In this document: positions 9,190 to 18,977 of the stretch, piece by piece | How the letters are laid out: every line of letters starts with the position of its first letter | Position numbering within the stretch: the stretch's first letter is position 1 | Assembly: GCF_003343245.1 (NCBI RefSeq) | Contig: NZ_CP024901.1 | Span: forward strand, 2,108,001 to 2,172,000 | Length of the DNA stretch: 64,000 nt | Direction of reading: 5' to 3' | DNA from: Photorhabdus laumondii subsp. laumondii | GTDB taxonomy: Bacteria; Pseudomonadota; Gammaproteobacteria; Enterobacterales; Enterobacteriaceae | The notes under the pieces: generated by a model | Databases searched by the model: none | What the model saw: the letters and a program-made list of their open reading frames with translations, nothing else | Told to the model about the DNA's origin: nothing | Made by a program: the position numbers and the translations under genes

Positions 9190-9645
9190 ATGAAATATCA
9201 ACAACTGGAAAATTTGGAATGTGGCTGGAAGTGGACTTATCTGATGAAAAAACATCAAGAAGGCGAGCTAATTACTAAATATATTGAAAACAGTGCAGCT
9301 CATGCAGCCGTTGATAAACTCATTGAACTTGAGAGTGAACCGGTAAGGGTACTGAAATGGATTGAGCAGCATATGAATCCTGATTTATCCAACCGGATGA
9401 AACAAACTATCCGCGCTCGGCGTAAACGGCATTTTAATGCGGAACATCAGCATACTCGCAAGAAATCCATCGACTTAGATTTTCCTGTGTGGCATCGCTT
9501 ATCTGCACTTTCTCAGCGACGGGGTAATACACTGTCTGAAACTATTATCCAGTTAATTGAAGATGCTGAGCGGAAAGAAAAGTATGCCAATCAGATGTCC
9601 AGCTTGAAACACGACTTGGAAGCTATTCTGGGTAAGAAAGAGTAA
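9190..9645 (+). CDS. matP: MatP, Ter macrodomain organiser
   Basis: 151 residues starting [15 protein letters not shown], the conserved MatP N-terminus. A four-helix region comes first, then the basic [24 protein letters not shown] segment with the ribbon-helix-helix fold that binds matS sites, and a C-terminal coiled coil (residues ~125-150). It condenses the terminus region of the chromosome and keeps sisters together at the septum through ZapB. It is divergent from lonH and convergent with ompA, as in E. coli, which suggests that the window lies toward the terminus half of the chromosome. Confidence 0.96.
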   Translation: MKYQQLENLECGWKWTYLMKKHQEGELITKYIENSAAHAAVDKLIELESEPVRVLKWIEQHMNPDLSNRMKQTIRARRKRHFNAEHQHTRKKSIDLDFPVWHRLSALSQRRGNTLSETIIQLIEDAERKEKYANQMSSLKHDLEAILGKKE

Positions 9646-9723
9646 TTTCAGTTGTGATAGGTTGTTATAGGCTGGTATCGCCACAAGCTTCTTAATAAGT
9701 TTGATATAAAATTTCACTATCGG

Positions 9724-9754
9724 TAAAAGAAAACCCCAGTCTGACGATGGGGCT
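9724..9754 (-). terminator. Rho-independent terminator of ompA
   Basis: On the minus strand CCCCA pairs with TGGGG (9734-9738 with 9748-9752), followed by TTTTCTTTTA. It lies about 40 nt after the ompA stop. Confidence 0.75.
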
Positions 9755-9794
9755 TTCTGAGCTTTTAATGATTAATGATAACCAAGAAAGGCTA

Positions 9795-10901
9795 TTATTG
9801 AGCAGATTGAGATTGTGCTTGAGTAACAACCTCTTTAGTACCTTGAATTTCGATCTCTACGCGACGATCTGGTGCCAGGCAGTTGATTAGGTTAGGTTTG
9901 TGAACCTTATCACAGGTAGAACCAGTGACTGGGTTTGCTTTACCGTGACCTTCCGCGCTGATGCTGCCGGAAGGGATACCTTTAGATACCAGATAGTCAA
10001 CTACACTTTGAGCGCGTTTCTGAGACAGTTTCTGATTGTAAACATCTTTACCGATACGGTCGGTGTAGCCTAAAACCAGTACTTTGCCCTGATTTGGGTC
10101 GATATTTGCTAACTCAGTATAGAGTTGATCCAGATTGTGCTTACCTTCGGCTTTCAGCTCAGAACTTGCAAATTCGAACAGCACATCAGAACGCAGGGTA
10201 AAACGTTTATTTTCAACAACGGGTGCTGGAGCTGGTGTTGGAGCAACAACCGGAGCTGGAGCAACAATTGGGGCTGCTGCTTCATCTTGGCCGAAGCGGT
10301 AAGAAACACCTACGCTCAACAGACCGTTATCAGGACGTGCACCTACTGAACCTGCATCCCCGATATTGTTAACCCACTGGTAATCCAGACGAGTAGCCCA
10401 GTCTTTAGTTATCGCATACTCAACACCGATAGCTGCCAGTGGAGAAACACCGGTATCATGATTTTTCAGATGAGTATTGGTTGCGCTATAAGTTGCTTTG
10501 GAATCTGCCCGCCAAACCATACCACCCAGGCGAGTATAGATATCCAAGTCATCCATAATTGGATAGCTCAGTTTGGTTGCCATTTGGAAACCGTGGGCTT
10601 TGAAGGCACCATTATTGACGCTGCCTTTGTAAGGCATACGGCCTAACCAGTCGTAACCTATTTCAAAACCTAGGTACGGATTGGCTTGATAACCTAAGAA
10701 AGCACCCGCACCCAATTGGTTTTTGTGAGTAGGGCCATTACCGATTGCACTGGTATAACCGTTACCGTAGAAATTCACGTCATGGTATTGGGACCAACCC
10801 AACTTACCACCGGTATACCAAGTGTTGTCTTTTGGAGCTGCTTGCGTTGCAGTTGTGAAAGCGGCCACTGCCACTGCTACCGCGATAGCTATCTTTTTCA
10901 T
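9795..10901 (-). CDS. ompA: OmpA, outer-membrane porin/anchor
   Basis: 368 residues. Signal peptide [21 protein letters not shown], then [20 protein letters not shown], the eight-stranded beta barrel (to about residue 203), a proline/alanine/valine hinge ([20 protein letters not shown]) and the OmpA-like peptidoglycan-binding domain. The last contains [30 protein letters not shown] and a Cys pair near [12 protein letters not shown]. It anchors the outer membrane to peptidoglycan. Ribosome site GAGGCG. The long upstream gap and strong terminator fit a highly expressed monocistronic gene. Confidence 0.97.
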   Translation of the reverse strand: MKKIAIAVAVAVAAFTTATQAAPKDNTWYTGGKLGWSQYHDVNFYGNGYTSAIGNGPTHKNQLGAGAFLGYQANPYLGFEIGYDWLGRMPYKGSVNNGAFKAHGFQMATKLSYPIMDDLDIYTRLGGMVWRADSKATYSATNTHLKNHDTGVSPLAAIGVEYAITKDWATRLDYQWVNNIGDAGSVGARPDNGLLSVGVSYRFGQDEAAAPIVAPAPVVAPTPAPAPVVENKRFTLRSDVLFEFASSELKAEGKHNLDQLYTELANIDPNQGKVLVLGYTDRIGKDVYNQKLSQKRAQSVVDYLVSKGIPSGSISAEGHGKANPVTGSTCDKVHKPNLINCLAPDRRVEIEIQGTKEVVTQAQSQSAQ

Positions 10902-11585
10902 TTTAACGCCTCGTTATTATCATCACCCAATAGGCAATTGGCTTTGGGAGCCTTTTTACTTACTGCCTACCCCATTAGGCTATTTCATTTGCCATTCTTT
11001 GTAATAAAAGCGAACACTGAGTTGTGTTCAAATTCTTCGGTACCGTTATTGTGTGTACGCTTTGAATTTTACGCATTTCCGTGTTCACTGTTTACCCATA
11101 AGAATGGCCCGCACTAATTTATACCCGTCATCTTTCAAGTTGCCTCTTTGTTGGCTGCACTCGCTCACCCCAGTCACATAGTTATCTATGCTCCCGGGGA
11201 TTCACTCCCTTGCCGTCGCGATGCATCTTGAAATCTATAGGGTATCGTATCTTTTAATATCTACTAAGATAGGCTGTTGAGCCATATTGATTAAAGAACT
11301 CAGTTAGGAATACTGCACTTCCATAAAACCGATGGACTAAACAATACAAAGGTAGTAAGTGCAGTAACCTTTAATGGTGTAAAGTCTACAACGAAGTTAA
11401 AAAGTTACAAGTGCCCCTTGATTAATAGAGTAAAAAATTTAAAAGATAATGTATGATTTCAAAAAAACTTTACTATTCTTTACAACTGATCTTACCTTAA
11501 TTAATTGATTTTAATTGTGATCAGTGGTTCTTGGTCTGAATTGGCTATTTTGTGTTATGAATATTGCGATAATGCTTGGTTTTAG
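10902..11585. other. ompA/sulA intergenic region
   Basis: 684 bases without a gene. It should hold the ompA promoter and leader, then an ERIC at 11120-11246, then about 340 AT-rich bases in which nothing was recognised. Confidence 0.45.
11120..11246 (-). repeat. ERIC element, copy 1
   Basis: 127-bp ERIC-type palindromic repeat with ends ATACCCGTCATCTTTCAAG and the complement of ATACCCTATAGATTTCAAGA. The internal CACCCCAGTCACAT core and the CAAGTTGCCTCTTTGTTGGC arm are intact. It sits in the ompA-sulA gap. Confidence 0.92.
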
Positions 11586-12119
11586 TCAATGGTAGTGAAT
11601 GGAGTGGATTTTTAGTAAATCCGATCGCGATTCAGCACGGCTAGTTTCTTTACTTACATCTTGTGGGCGCATAATAAAGCCTAGTGCATTACCTTTTTGT
11701 GCCGCAGCCTGTAATCTCACGGTATCTTTTCCCGATAACGTTGGTAACCAGCCAAGCACCACGCTGTAATTACCACTCGCCAATGCTCTTTCCATTGCTT
11801 CTACCGTTGTAATGGAGCTCATGCGATTTAATTGGATAATCTTATCTAAAGGTAATCCAGAGTTAATTAACCATTGGCGGCTCAGTTTTTTATGTGGACT
11901 AACCCATAGCAACCAGCGGGCTTCATTTCCAGATTGGCGTAACAAAGGTAGCAATATACGATTAATGACCGCTTGGTTATCGCTATATTGGTTATCACTA
12001 TATTGGTTATTACTATAAATCAATTCACTCACTATACCTCCTTTACCCTCTTTCACCATACCCTCTCTTTTGGCTGACTGATGTTTAGAAGAGTAAAACC
12101 AGGATGATTGAATGCCCAT
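11586..12119 (-). CDS. sulA: SulA, SOS cell-division inhibitor
   Basis: 177 residues. The C-terminal ~110 match SulA (LLPLLRQSGNEARWLLWVSPHKKLSRQWLINSGLPLDK; VEAMERALASGNYSVVLGW; LQAAAQKGNALGFIMRP). SulA binds FtsZ and blocks septation after DNA damage until Lon removes it. A LexA box lies 23 nt upstream of the ATG. Near residues 36-48 the protein carries NNQYSDNQYSDNQ, encoded by three 15-bp tandem repeats, an insertion in the variable N-terminal part. Ribosome site CGAGGTT. Confidence 0.92.
   Translation of the reverse strand: MGIQSSWFYSSKHQSAKREGMVKEGKGGIVSELIYSNNQYSDNQYSDNQAVINRILLPLLRQSGNEARWLLWVSPHKKLSRQWLINSGLPLDKIIQLNRMSSITTVEAMERALASGNYSVVLGWLPTLSGKDTVRLQAAAQKGNALGFIMRPQDVSKETSRAESRSDLLKIHSIHYH
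11973..12017. repeat. 15-bp minisatellite inside sulA, three units
   Basis: TTGGTTATCGCTATA, TTGGTTATCACTATA and TTGGTTATTACTATA lie head to tail, differing by one or two bases, and keep the sulA frame (five residues per unit). Confidence 0.9.
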
Positions 12120-12141
12120 AAATGAACCTCGCCATAATTAA

Positions 12142-12157
12142 CTGTATTAATATACAG
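12142..12157 (-). promoter_or_regulatory. LexA box of sulA
   Basis: CTGTATTAATATACAG fits CTGT-N8-ACAG exactly and is almost fully palindromic, as expected for the tight sulA operator. Confidence 0.92.
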
Positions 12158-12367
12158 TATCTTCATGCCAAGCTAAGATCAAGTCTATTTTTTCAAAGAG
12201 CTTCGCAAATATTGACTGTAAATGGCTGTAAACTCATTTAACCATTGGCAGATAAAATTGGATTGCGTATGTTTTTAATTGCTTGTTCCTGTTATTTATT
12301 TTACTAATAACTGGAACAAATCTATGGATAAGAGATTTATTTGCACAAAACTCATGGAGTGATCTGT

Positions 12368-12970
12368 ATGTTTTTGTCTGAGGTACGTTTTACTCAACTC
12401 AAAAATGGTTTTTCTTCGTTTGGGGCACTGACAAGGAAGCCACAGTTCGGCGGTTACAGCCTGTTAGCTGATGGGATTATGTTCGCTATTATTGCTGATG
12501 GAGAATTATATTTAAGAGGAAATGGCCATGCTGAAGTATTATTTAAAGCCAGAGGAATGAAAAACTATATTTACTCGAAAAAAGGGGTGCCTGTAACTTT
12601 GCGTTATTATCAAGTTGTTGAGTCACTTTGGCAAGATCAAGAGTTGTTATCTCAATATGCGTATTTGGCTTATCATTACTCATTTATTGAAATGGCGGGT
12701 AAAAAGAAGATACCAGAGCGTTTGAAGGATTTGCCTAATCTTGGAATGTCTTTGGAACGTCAGTTATGGAAAGTCGGAATATGTAAAGTTGAAGATTTGC
12801 GGTTGTTAGGTGCGAAAGCCAGTTATTTAAAACTGCATCAATATAAAAGAAATTCTAATGTTAGTTTGTTACTTGCTTTGGCTGGTGCAATTGAAGGATG
12901 CCATTCAGCCGTTTTACCGGTACAGATCCGTAATGATTTATTACGCTGGCACAAAGAATTGGCTTGTTAG
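12368..12970 (+). CDS. sxy: Sxy/TfoX competence regulator
   Basis: About 200 residues with the TfoX N-terminal domain (FGGYSLLADGIMFAIIADGELYLRG) and the C-terminal helix-hairpin-like domain (LKDLPNLGMSLERQLWKVGICKVEDLRLLGAKASYLKL). Sxy works with CRP at CRP-S sites to switch on DNA-uptake genes. The frame extends to a TTG at 12341, but the ATG at 12368 has GGAG 8 nt upstream and gives the family-like length. Divergent from sulA, as in E. coli. Confidence 0.9.
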   Translation: MFLSEVRFTQLKNGFSSFGALTRKPQFGGYSLLADGIMFAIIADGELYLRGNGHAEVLFKARGMKNYIYSKKGVPVTLRYYQVVESLWQDQELLSQYAYLAYHYSFIEMAGKKKIPERLKDLPNLGMSLERQLWKVGICKVEDLRLLGAKASYLKLHQYKRNSNVSLLLALAGAIEGCHSAVLPVQIRNDLLRWHKELAC

Positions 12971-12986
12971 ATCTTTATCGTGAACA

Positions 12987-13014
12987 GCTAAAAGAAGGGG
13001 CAGTCAACTGCCCC
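12987..13014 (-). terminator. Rho-independent terminator of yccS
   Basis: GGGGCAGT pairs with ACTGCCCC (12997-13014). On the minus strand the stem is followed by TTCTTTTAG. It lies between the convergent sxy and yccS and probably also stops sxy. Confidence 0.72.
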
Positions 13015-13029
13015 AGTATGTCAATCTGG

Positions 13030-15171
13030 TTATAATTGATTAATTTGTTTAATGATATTGGTGATTTTAGGTAGCAATTCTATTAATAAACTGATTTGTT
13101 GCAATACCAGTTGCTCTTTACTATTTCTTTCTGCCGGCGCTTGCTCAATTCTTTTCACTATGTTGACAGGTATTTGCTTAATTCTATCATCGTCTATTAA
13201 TATCGATTTTAATGCTGTATCGACATAACAAACGGCATCATTAAGAATATCCAGAATAGCTTTATTATCCAATTTATCTCGATGTGCTCCCAGCGCAGAG
13301 ATGTAACTTAGCATGGTGTGATTTAGGCACAATAGCTGGAATGCTTTTTCTTGAGAAGTTTGGTCACTTTTCGGCTCGGCAGACATGTTTGAAATAGCGG
13401 ATACCAGTTCTGCATCACTATTATGGGCATCACGGCGGGCAATTCGATAGGTCAATCCATTATCTTTTCCCTGATAATATTGAACTAAAATGGCATCAAG
13501 GTAGCGACAGTTGGTATTCATCGTCCGGTTTATCACTTGTGATAACTGGCGGAATTTCCAGTCTGGCCAAATGAAATTTACGGCTAACCAGGCGCTACCA
13601 CAACCAATTAATGTATCAATAATTCTTGGTAATGCGACGTCAAAGCCTTCACCTAACAAATTGAAGCATAATAATACCAGTAATGTGATAAACAGGGTTG
13701 CATGTGCATATTGGGTGTTACGGAAGACGAAGAACAATACACCAGAAATGACAATTAACACCAGTTGCCCCTCAATGGATGGCACAAAGTAAAGGATTGG
13801 TAAGCCGATCAATACGCCGGCAACGGTTCCTATTATTCTCAGTGTTAAACGGCGGCGAGTAGCGCTGTAGTTGGGTTGGCAAACAAATAAACTGGTTAGT
13901 AAAATCCAATACCCATGTTGTAAATCTAACCACTGGATCATGGTGTAGCCACTACATAGCAGAACAGACATACGGATTGCATGGCGGAACAGGGCTGATT
14001 GTGGGGTTAGATGATGGTTGAGCCTTAGACAGATATCACGCCAGCCAGTCAACGTTTCGTCAGATAGTTGAGTCTCATCTTCTCTGTCTTTGGAAAGATT
14101 GTATCGTCCAGAACTCATACTTGCTAATTGTGCATCAATCGCGCGTAGGTTTTTCAGCAAATTATATAAGGCGGTAATCTTGAGGTTATGTTTCTGTTGT
14201 TGACTGAGTTGTTGCAGGGAACTTTCCAAATAGTTAAATGCACGTTCGATACGCGGATTGTGCTGGTATGGTTTGTGCCAAAGTATCGATTGAGCAATCT
14301 GTTCGCATACACGGGCTTGCACAGAGAGAAGACGTTGAAAGCGGAACAGAATATCGCTGTAACGGAAAGTATGTAATAGGCTCTGATATTGCACATGAGA
14401 TGAACTTGCCCGTTCGTGAATATCTTGTGCAACAAAGTAATAATGCAGAGTGTGGTGAGTTCCGCGTTGGCGGTTATCGCCTTTCAGACGGGTCAGTAGG
14501 GAGGTTTTGGCTTGATTTAGCGTGTTAACTAAGACACTGTTTGCCATTGCTACATTAACGACAGATTGCTGGTATCCTTCTTCTATTATATCGGGATCAA
14601 ACAGATTAGCTTTAGCATCAAGGTAAACTGCAAGTTGTTGGTAACAACGTGCTAGATTGTCTTGTAATGGGCGAATAGGGAACAGTAAATGGCCCGTTAG
14701 AGTTAACAGGTTATACCAGATTGCACCTGTCAGCAGTAATAGGGGTTGTTGATACCATAGTGGGAAAATAGATGAGCCAAGCATGGTATAAATTGCGATC
14801 AGCAACGCACCAAATGCAATAGTGGCATAACGTTGTCCGAGAGCTCCCAGTAAGATAAAACTGCAAGTGGATAACGCCAGTCCAATGGTAAAAAGCCAGG
14901 GATAAGGGAACAGTAATTCAATAGAGACTGAAGCGATAAAGAAAGAGATTAGCGTAATCACTAGATTACGTAAACGACCAGTCAGACGATCATCAAGATC
15001 AGCGAGTGCTGCGGCAACAACGCCCAAGGTCAATGAGATAGTTATTTTAGGTTCTTTATCCAGAAACCAAGGCACTAGTGTTGTTCCAGCCAAGGCGATT
15101 AGGATACGGTTATAGTAGAGAAAATGACTGTTATAAAGAAAACGGCGTAGACCAGAGAAAGCAGTTAGCAC
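13030..15171 (-). CDS. yccS: YccS, FUSC-family inner-membrane protein
   Basis: 713 residues with two blocks of about five transmembrane helices (residues ~20-160 and ~390-530), each followed by a cytoplasmic helical region, the FUSC/YccS arrangement. Motifs include RLTGRLRNLVITLISFF, LFVCQPNYSATRRRLTLRIIGTVAGVLIG and LPRIIDTLIGCGSAWLAVNFIWPDW. Related proteins (AaeB, FusC) are aromatic-acid or siderophore exporters, but the YccS substrate is unknown. The start is GTG with AGAGGT upstream. In E. coli yccF lies next to it; it is absent here. Confidence 0.9.
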   Translation of the reverse strand: MLTAFSGLRRFLYNSHFLYYNRILIALAGTTLVPWFLDKEPKITISLTLGVVAAALADLDDRLTGRLRNLVITLISFFIASVSIELLFPYPWLFTIGLALSTCSFILLGALGQRYATIAFGALLIAIYTMLGSSIFPLWYQQPLLLLTGAIWYNLLTLTGHLLFPIRPLQDNLARCYQQLAVYLDAKANLFDPDIIEEGYQQSVVNVAMANSVLVNTLNQAKTSLLTRLKGDNRQRGTHHTLHYYFVAQDIHERASSSHVQYQSLLHTFRYSDILFRFQRLLSVQARVCEQIAQSILWHKPYQHNPRIERAFNYLESSLQQLSQQQKHNLKITALYNLLKNLRAIDAQLASMSSGRYNLSKDREDETQLSDETLTGWRDICLRLNHHLTPQSALFRHAIRMSVLLCSGYTMIQWLDLQHGYWILLTSLFVCQPNYSATRRRLTLRIIGTVAGVLIGLPILYFVPSIEGQLVLIVISGVLFFVFRNTQYAHATLFITLLVLLCFNLLGEGFDVALPRIIDTLIGCGSAWLAVNFIWPDWKFRQLSQVINRTMNTNCRYLDAILVQYYQGKDNGLTYRIARRDAHNSDAELVSAISNMSAEPKSDQTSQEKAFQLLCLNHTMLSYISALGAHRDKLDNKAILDILNDAVCYVDTALKSILIDDDRIKQIPVNIVKRIEQAPAERNSKEQLVLQQISLLIELLPKITNIIKQINQL

Positions 15172-15210
15172 AAAATACCTCTGAGGTAATAATAATGGTC
15201 ATAAATAACG

Positions 15211-15303
15211 ATACCCTACGGATTTCAAGATGCATAGCGAACTCTGTGACCGGGGTGAGCGAGTGCAGCCAACAAAGAGGTAACTTGAAAGATAACGGGT
15301 ATA
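15211..15303 (+). repeat. ERIC element, copy 2, internally deleted
   Basis: Both ERIC ends are present (ATACCCTACGGATTTCAAGA and GAAAGATAACGGGTAT), but about 34 bp of the left inner arm (the CGCGACGGCAAGGGAGCGAA...ATAAC part) are missing, leaving 93 bp. It lies between the divergent yccS and helD. Confidence 0.9.
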
Positions 15304-15381
15304 TTATGATAAAAGGTTTATTAGTGATAAAAAACTCTTATAAGACATAATTTAACTATTTTTTAGGTACGGCGCTCGATA

Positions 15382-17436
15382 ATGGAACTTAAAGCAACAC
15401 AAATTGGCCAATGCCTTGCTCAGCATCCTTATAATCGGGTGCGCTTGCTGAATGCGGGTATTGAAGTCAGTGGTGAAAAGCATCAATACCTGATCCCATT
15501 TAACCAGTTAATTAATATTCAGTGTAAACGGGGTATCATCTGGGGTGAGTTAGAGTTTGAACTATCCGATGGACAAGCGGTTCGCCTTCATGGTACTGAA
15601 TGGCAGCAAACTCAGCGTTTTTACCATTATCTGCTTGGTGAATGGCAGAAATGGAGCCAGGAAATGAGTGATATTAGTGCGAATGTACTGACAGCTCAGG
15701 TTAGTGAAATCAACAGAATTGGACAACAGAATCGTTGGTTGAAAAAAGCTGATTTACTCCAATTACAACAACAAATTCAAGCAACATTTCAGGCTTTACC
15801 GTTGCCATTACAGCGTCTGGAACAATTTGATCATTGCCGGGATGGGTATCAAATTTGTTTGCGTTGGCTTGAGAATGGCGAAAAGTGTGTTGAAAAAATC
15901 AATCTGCAATGGACAGAACGTATGTTGGAGCAACACTGTGACTTTTTTCAGCGGATAGAAGCATCTCCTTTAAACCGTTCTCAGAGTCTGGCTGTTATTA
16001 ATGGTGAAAATTCAGTTCTGGTTCTTGCTGGCGCGGGTAGTGGAAAAACATCGGTGTTAGTAGCGAGAGCGGGTTGGTTATTACTTCTCCAACAGGCGAT
16101 TCCTGAACAGATATTATTGTTAGCCTTTAGTCATCAAGCCGTCAATGAGATGAATGAGAGGATTCAGAGTCGTCTTGGTGTGAATGATATTAAAGTAAAA
16201 ACGTTTCATACTTTGGCGTTGCATATCATTCAGCAAGGGAGTAATAAAGCGCCAAAAATCAGCGTATTGGAAACAGATGGACAAAAAAGAAAAGACTTTC
16301 TGATTAAACACTGGCAACAACAATGTAGCGAGAAGAAAGCACAGGCCAAAGGTTGGCGGGAATGGCTGACAGATGAGTTGAAATGGGAAGTGCCGGAAGG
16401 TGAATTTTGGCACGATGAACAGCTTGCTAACCGCCTGTCAAATCGGCTTGAGTGCTGGCTGGGGTTGATGCGTATGCATGGTGGTAGTCAGAAAGCAATG
16501 ATAGAGCAAGTTCAGGAAGAGTATCTGGATCGGTTTCAAAAATGTATTCGCTTGATGGAGCCTTTATTAAAGGCGTGGAAATCTGAATTGAAAACAGAAG
16601 GTGCTGTTGATTACTCAGGGTTAATCCATCAGGCAGTGAATATTCTGGATAAAGGGCGGTTTATCAGCCCGTGGAAGCATATTTTGGTCGATGAGTTTCA
16701 GGATATTTCACCATTATGGGCCAAATTGCTCACTGCAATGCGAACCCAAAATAGCCAAAGCTGTCTATTTGCCGTAGGGGATGACTGGCAGGCAATTTAT
16801 CGTTTTAGTGGCGCGGAACGGATGTTGACTAGCGCATTTGCTAATTACTTTGGCAAAGGTGCTGAATGTGTACTGGATATCTCTTATCGGCTTAATGATA
16901 GGATTAGTAAGATTACTAACGCGTTTGTGCAACAAAATCCAAATCAGTTAAGGAAATCACTAAATGGTTTGACTAAAGGTAATAAAAAATCAATTGTTAT
17001 CCTGCCAGAAGACCAGCTTGAACCTTTGTTAAATAAAATGAGTGGCTATGTCACTGAGCAAGAAACGATTTTATTGCTGGCGCGTTATCACTATTTGAAA
17101 CCTGAATTACTGAAAAAAGCAGCAACTCGCTGGCCTAAATTGAAAATAGAATTTATGACTATCCATGCTTCTAAAGGACAGCAAGCGGATTATGTGATTA
17201 TTCTTGGTCTGCATCAGGGGCAAGATGGTTTTCCTGCACCAGCAAGGGAATCTGTGATGGAGTGGGTTTTATTGCCACAGCCGGAAGATTTTTCGGATGC
17301 GGAGGAGCGTCGTCTTTTGTATGTTGCATTAACACGGGCGAAGAAGCAGGTGTGGTTGATGCAAGACAAGAATAATCCATCGGTGTTTGTACGTCAGTTA
17401 GAGCAGTTAAGTGTGCCTGTTCAACGTAAACCTTAA
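15382..17436 (+). CDS. helD: HelD, DNA helicase IV
   Basis: 684 residues, the length of E. coli helicase IV. It is an SF1 UvrD/Rep-type 3'-5' helicase with an N-terminal extension of ~190 residues. Walker A is VLVLAGAGSGKTSVLVARAG (from residue ~211). Motif Ia/Ib lies in LLLAFSHQAVNEMNERI, Walker B in HILVDEFQDISPLW, motif III/IV in FAVGDDWQAIYRFSGA, motif V in FMTIHASKGQQADYV and motif VI in RRLLYVALTRAKKQVWL. It acts in recombination and repair. All motifs are intact. Confidence 0.95.
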   Translation: MELKATQIGQCLAQHPYNRVRLLNAGIEVSGEKHQYLIPFNQLINIQCKRGIIWGELEFELSDGQAVRLHGTEWQQTQRFYHYLLGEWQKWSQEMSDISANVLTAQVSEINRIGQQNRWLKKADLLQLQQQIQATFQALPLPLQRLEQFDHCRDGYQICLRWLENGEKCVEKINLQWTERMLEQHCDFFQRIEASPLNRSQSLAVINGENSVLVLAGAGSGKTSVLVARAGWLLLLQQAIPEQILLLAFSHQAVNEMNERIQSRLGVNDIKVKTFHTLALHIIQQGSNKAPKISVLETDGQKRKDFLIKHWQQQCSEKKAQAKGWREWLTDELKWEVPEGEFWHDEQLANRLSNRLECWLGLMRMHGGSQKAMIEQVQEEYLDRFQKCIRLMEPLLKAWKSELKTEGAVDYSGLIHQAVNILDKGRFISPWKHILVDEFQDISPLWAKLLTAMRTQNSQSCLFAVGDDWQAIYRFSGAERMLTSAFANYFGKGAECVLDISYRLNDRISKITNAFVQQNPNQLRKSLNGLTKGNKKSIVILPEDQLEPLLNKMSGYVTEQETILLLARYHYLKPELLKKAATRWPKLKIEFMTIHASKGQQADYVIILGLHQGQDGFPAPARESVMEWVLLPQPEDFSDAEERRLLYVALTRAKKQVWLMQDKNNPSVFVRQLEQLSVPVQRKP

Positions 17437-17558
17437 GGTTTTGCGTTGGCTGAAATATTCAGGGCTATCATGGGATACCTTTCTTGGAAATCCCACTCTG
17501 TTTTTTCCTGGTATTTGACGTGGAGAAACGTGTAGTTGTAGGTATATGTTGTAAAGAC

Positions 17559-18017
17559 TTATTTCAGACGTCCATTCAGATAATGTTGATAATCAGGTAC
17601 TTGAATATCTACTGATTCAGAAAATAGAGGAGAACTAACAATAAAATCCGCAGACGCTAGATTAGTTGCAACAGGGATATTCCATACTGTAGCAAGGCGT
17701 AGAAGTGCTTTTACATCAGGATCATGAGGCACGGAATTAAGTGGGTCCCAGAAAAATATCAACACATCAATTTTCCCTTCTGAGATTAGAGAACCAATTT
17801 GTTGATCTCCACCCATTGGACCACTAAGCATATTGGTAACAGATAATCCGGTTTCGTTCTGAATCAGATTACCGGTTGTGCCGGTAGCGTATAAATGATG
17901 TTTCTTGAGTAAACTTTTATGTTTTTTGGACCAAGCTAGCAGCGAAGTTTTACAGTGGTCATGTGCAATAAGCGCTATATTTTTAGCGGTTGCCATTGTG
18001 CGGGTTGTCAATTCCAT
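17559..18017 (-). CDS. mgsA: MgsA, methylglyoxal synthase
   Basis: 152 residues starting [20 protein letters not shown], collinear with E. coli MgsA. It converts dihydroxyacetone phosphate to methylglyoxal and phosphate, a bypass that relieves sugar-phosphate stress. Active-site blocks are visible: ATGTTGN (phosphate binding), [11 protein letters not shown], and [20 protein letters not shown] with the catalytic Asp. The frame extends 20 codons upstream, but the ATG at 18017 is the family start. Convergent with helD; yccT, between mgsA and yccU in E. coli, is missing. Confidence 0.95.
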   Translation of the reverse strand: MELTTRTMATAKNIALIAHDHCKTSLLAWSKKHKSLLKKHHLYATGTTGNLIQNETGLSVTNMLSGPMGGDQQIGSLISEGKIDVLIFFWDPLNSVPHDPDVKALLRLATVWNIPVATNLASADFIVSSPLFSESVDIQVPDYQHYLNGRLK

Positions 18018-18139
18018 GAGGATGCCTTTGGTAATCGTTATTGTGTTTTCGAATGCAGTGAACTCAATTGATAACAATGTTTATCATATACATTGTAATA
18101 AATAAACAAAGTAAAAATATCGAATTTAAGGAGGAGCGA

Positions 18140-18553
18140 ATGAGTGACCAGAAAATTGCAGACATACTAAAACGAGTAAAAACTATCGCATTGGTAGGTG
18201 CGAGTGAAAAAACTGCTCGTCCAAGTTATAAAGTTATGGCTTATTTACTGGAACAAGGCTATCAGGTGATTCCTGTCAGCCCGAAGCTTGCCGGACAAAC
18301 ACTGCTTGGGCAACGGGTGTATGCACAACTGGCAGATATTCCACAGGCTGTTGATATGGTTGATGTATTCCGTAATGCTGACGCTGCATATGACATTGCG
18401 CGAGAAGCTATAGATATCAAAGCAAAAGTGCTCTGGTTGCAACTTGGTGTTATTAATGAGCAAGCAAAAATATTGGCAGAGGAAGCAGGTCTGGATGTTG
18501 TGATGGATCGCTGCCCAAAAATTGAAATTCCAAGATTGGGACTCGAAAAATAA
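18140..18553 (+). CDS. yccU: YccU, CoA-binding Rossmann protein
   Basis: 137 residues of the CoA-binding domain family: TIALVGASEKTARPSYKVMAYLLEQGYQVIPVSP, VDVFRNADAA, WLQLGVINEQA, VMDRCPKIEIPRL. The fold resembles the N-terminal domain of succinyl-CoA synthetase alpha; the cellular role is not known. A strong AAGGAGG 5-6 nt upstream fixes the ATG at 18140. In E. coli it is next to hspQ; here 1.9 kb with CRISPR array 1 lies between them. Confidence 0.9.
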   Translation: MSDQKIADILKRVKTIALVGASEKTARPSYKVMAYLLEQGYQVIPVSPKLAGQTLLGQRVYAQLADIPQAVDMVDVFRNADAAYDIAREAIDIKAKVLWLQLGVINEQAKILAEEAGLDVVMDRCPKIEIPRLGLEK

Positions 18554-18839
18554 TATTTTTCAGCTTGTAGTTATTTGGTTTCTAATTAGTGGATGAAGGG
18601 ACCCTGGCACCAATATCTAATGTAAACTTAAGGCGTTGGATGAGAAGCGGTGTCCGGGTTCCAAGTGTTCAAAATAATGTTTGAGTTGGATATTGAGTTT
18701 ACTTTTCTAGACATCTTATAAAATCTATTTTTACAGTTATTACAATATCTTAAGGAAAATTTAGTTGCTCTTATTGCTGCTAAATTTTGCCAGAATCTAC
18801 ACTTTTATTGCTATAAGATATGGTGCTTTTGTTGTGCCC

Positions 18840-18977
18840 TAGTTTTGACCCTTTTTTATCATCAAAAAACAACCTATTAATTTAAAAGAAAAATAAAACA
18901 TCTCCTGAAAAAAGGGTTTTTTAATTTTTTATCACTATATTCTTTAACAGTCAGCAACTTAAGGTTAATATGTAACA
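18840..18977 (+). promoter_or_regulatory. leader of CRISPR array 1
   Basis: AT-rich leader with the inverted repeat ACCCTTTTTT (18848-18857) / AAAAAAGGGT (18908-18917), ending TTAATATGTAACA just before the first repeat. The leaders of arrays 2 and 3 have the same arms at the same distances. 18554-18839, between yccU and the leader, shows no gene. Confidence 0.8.
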
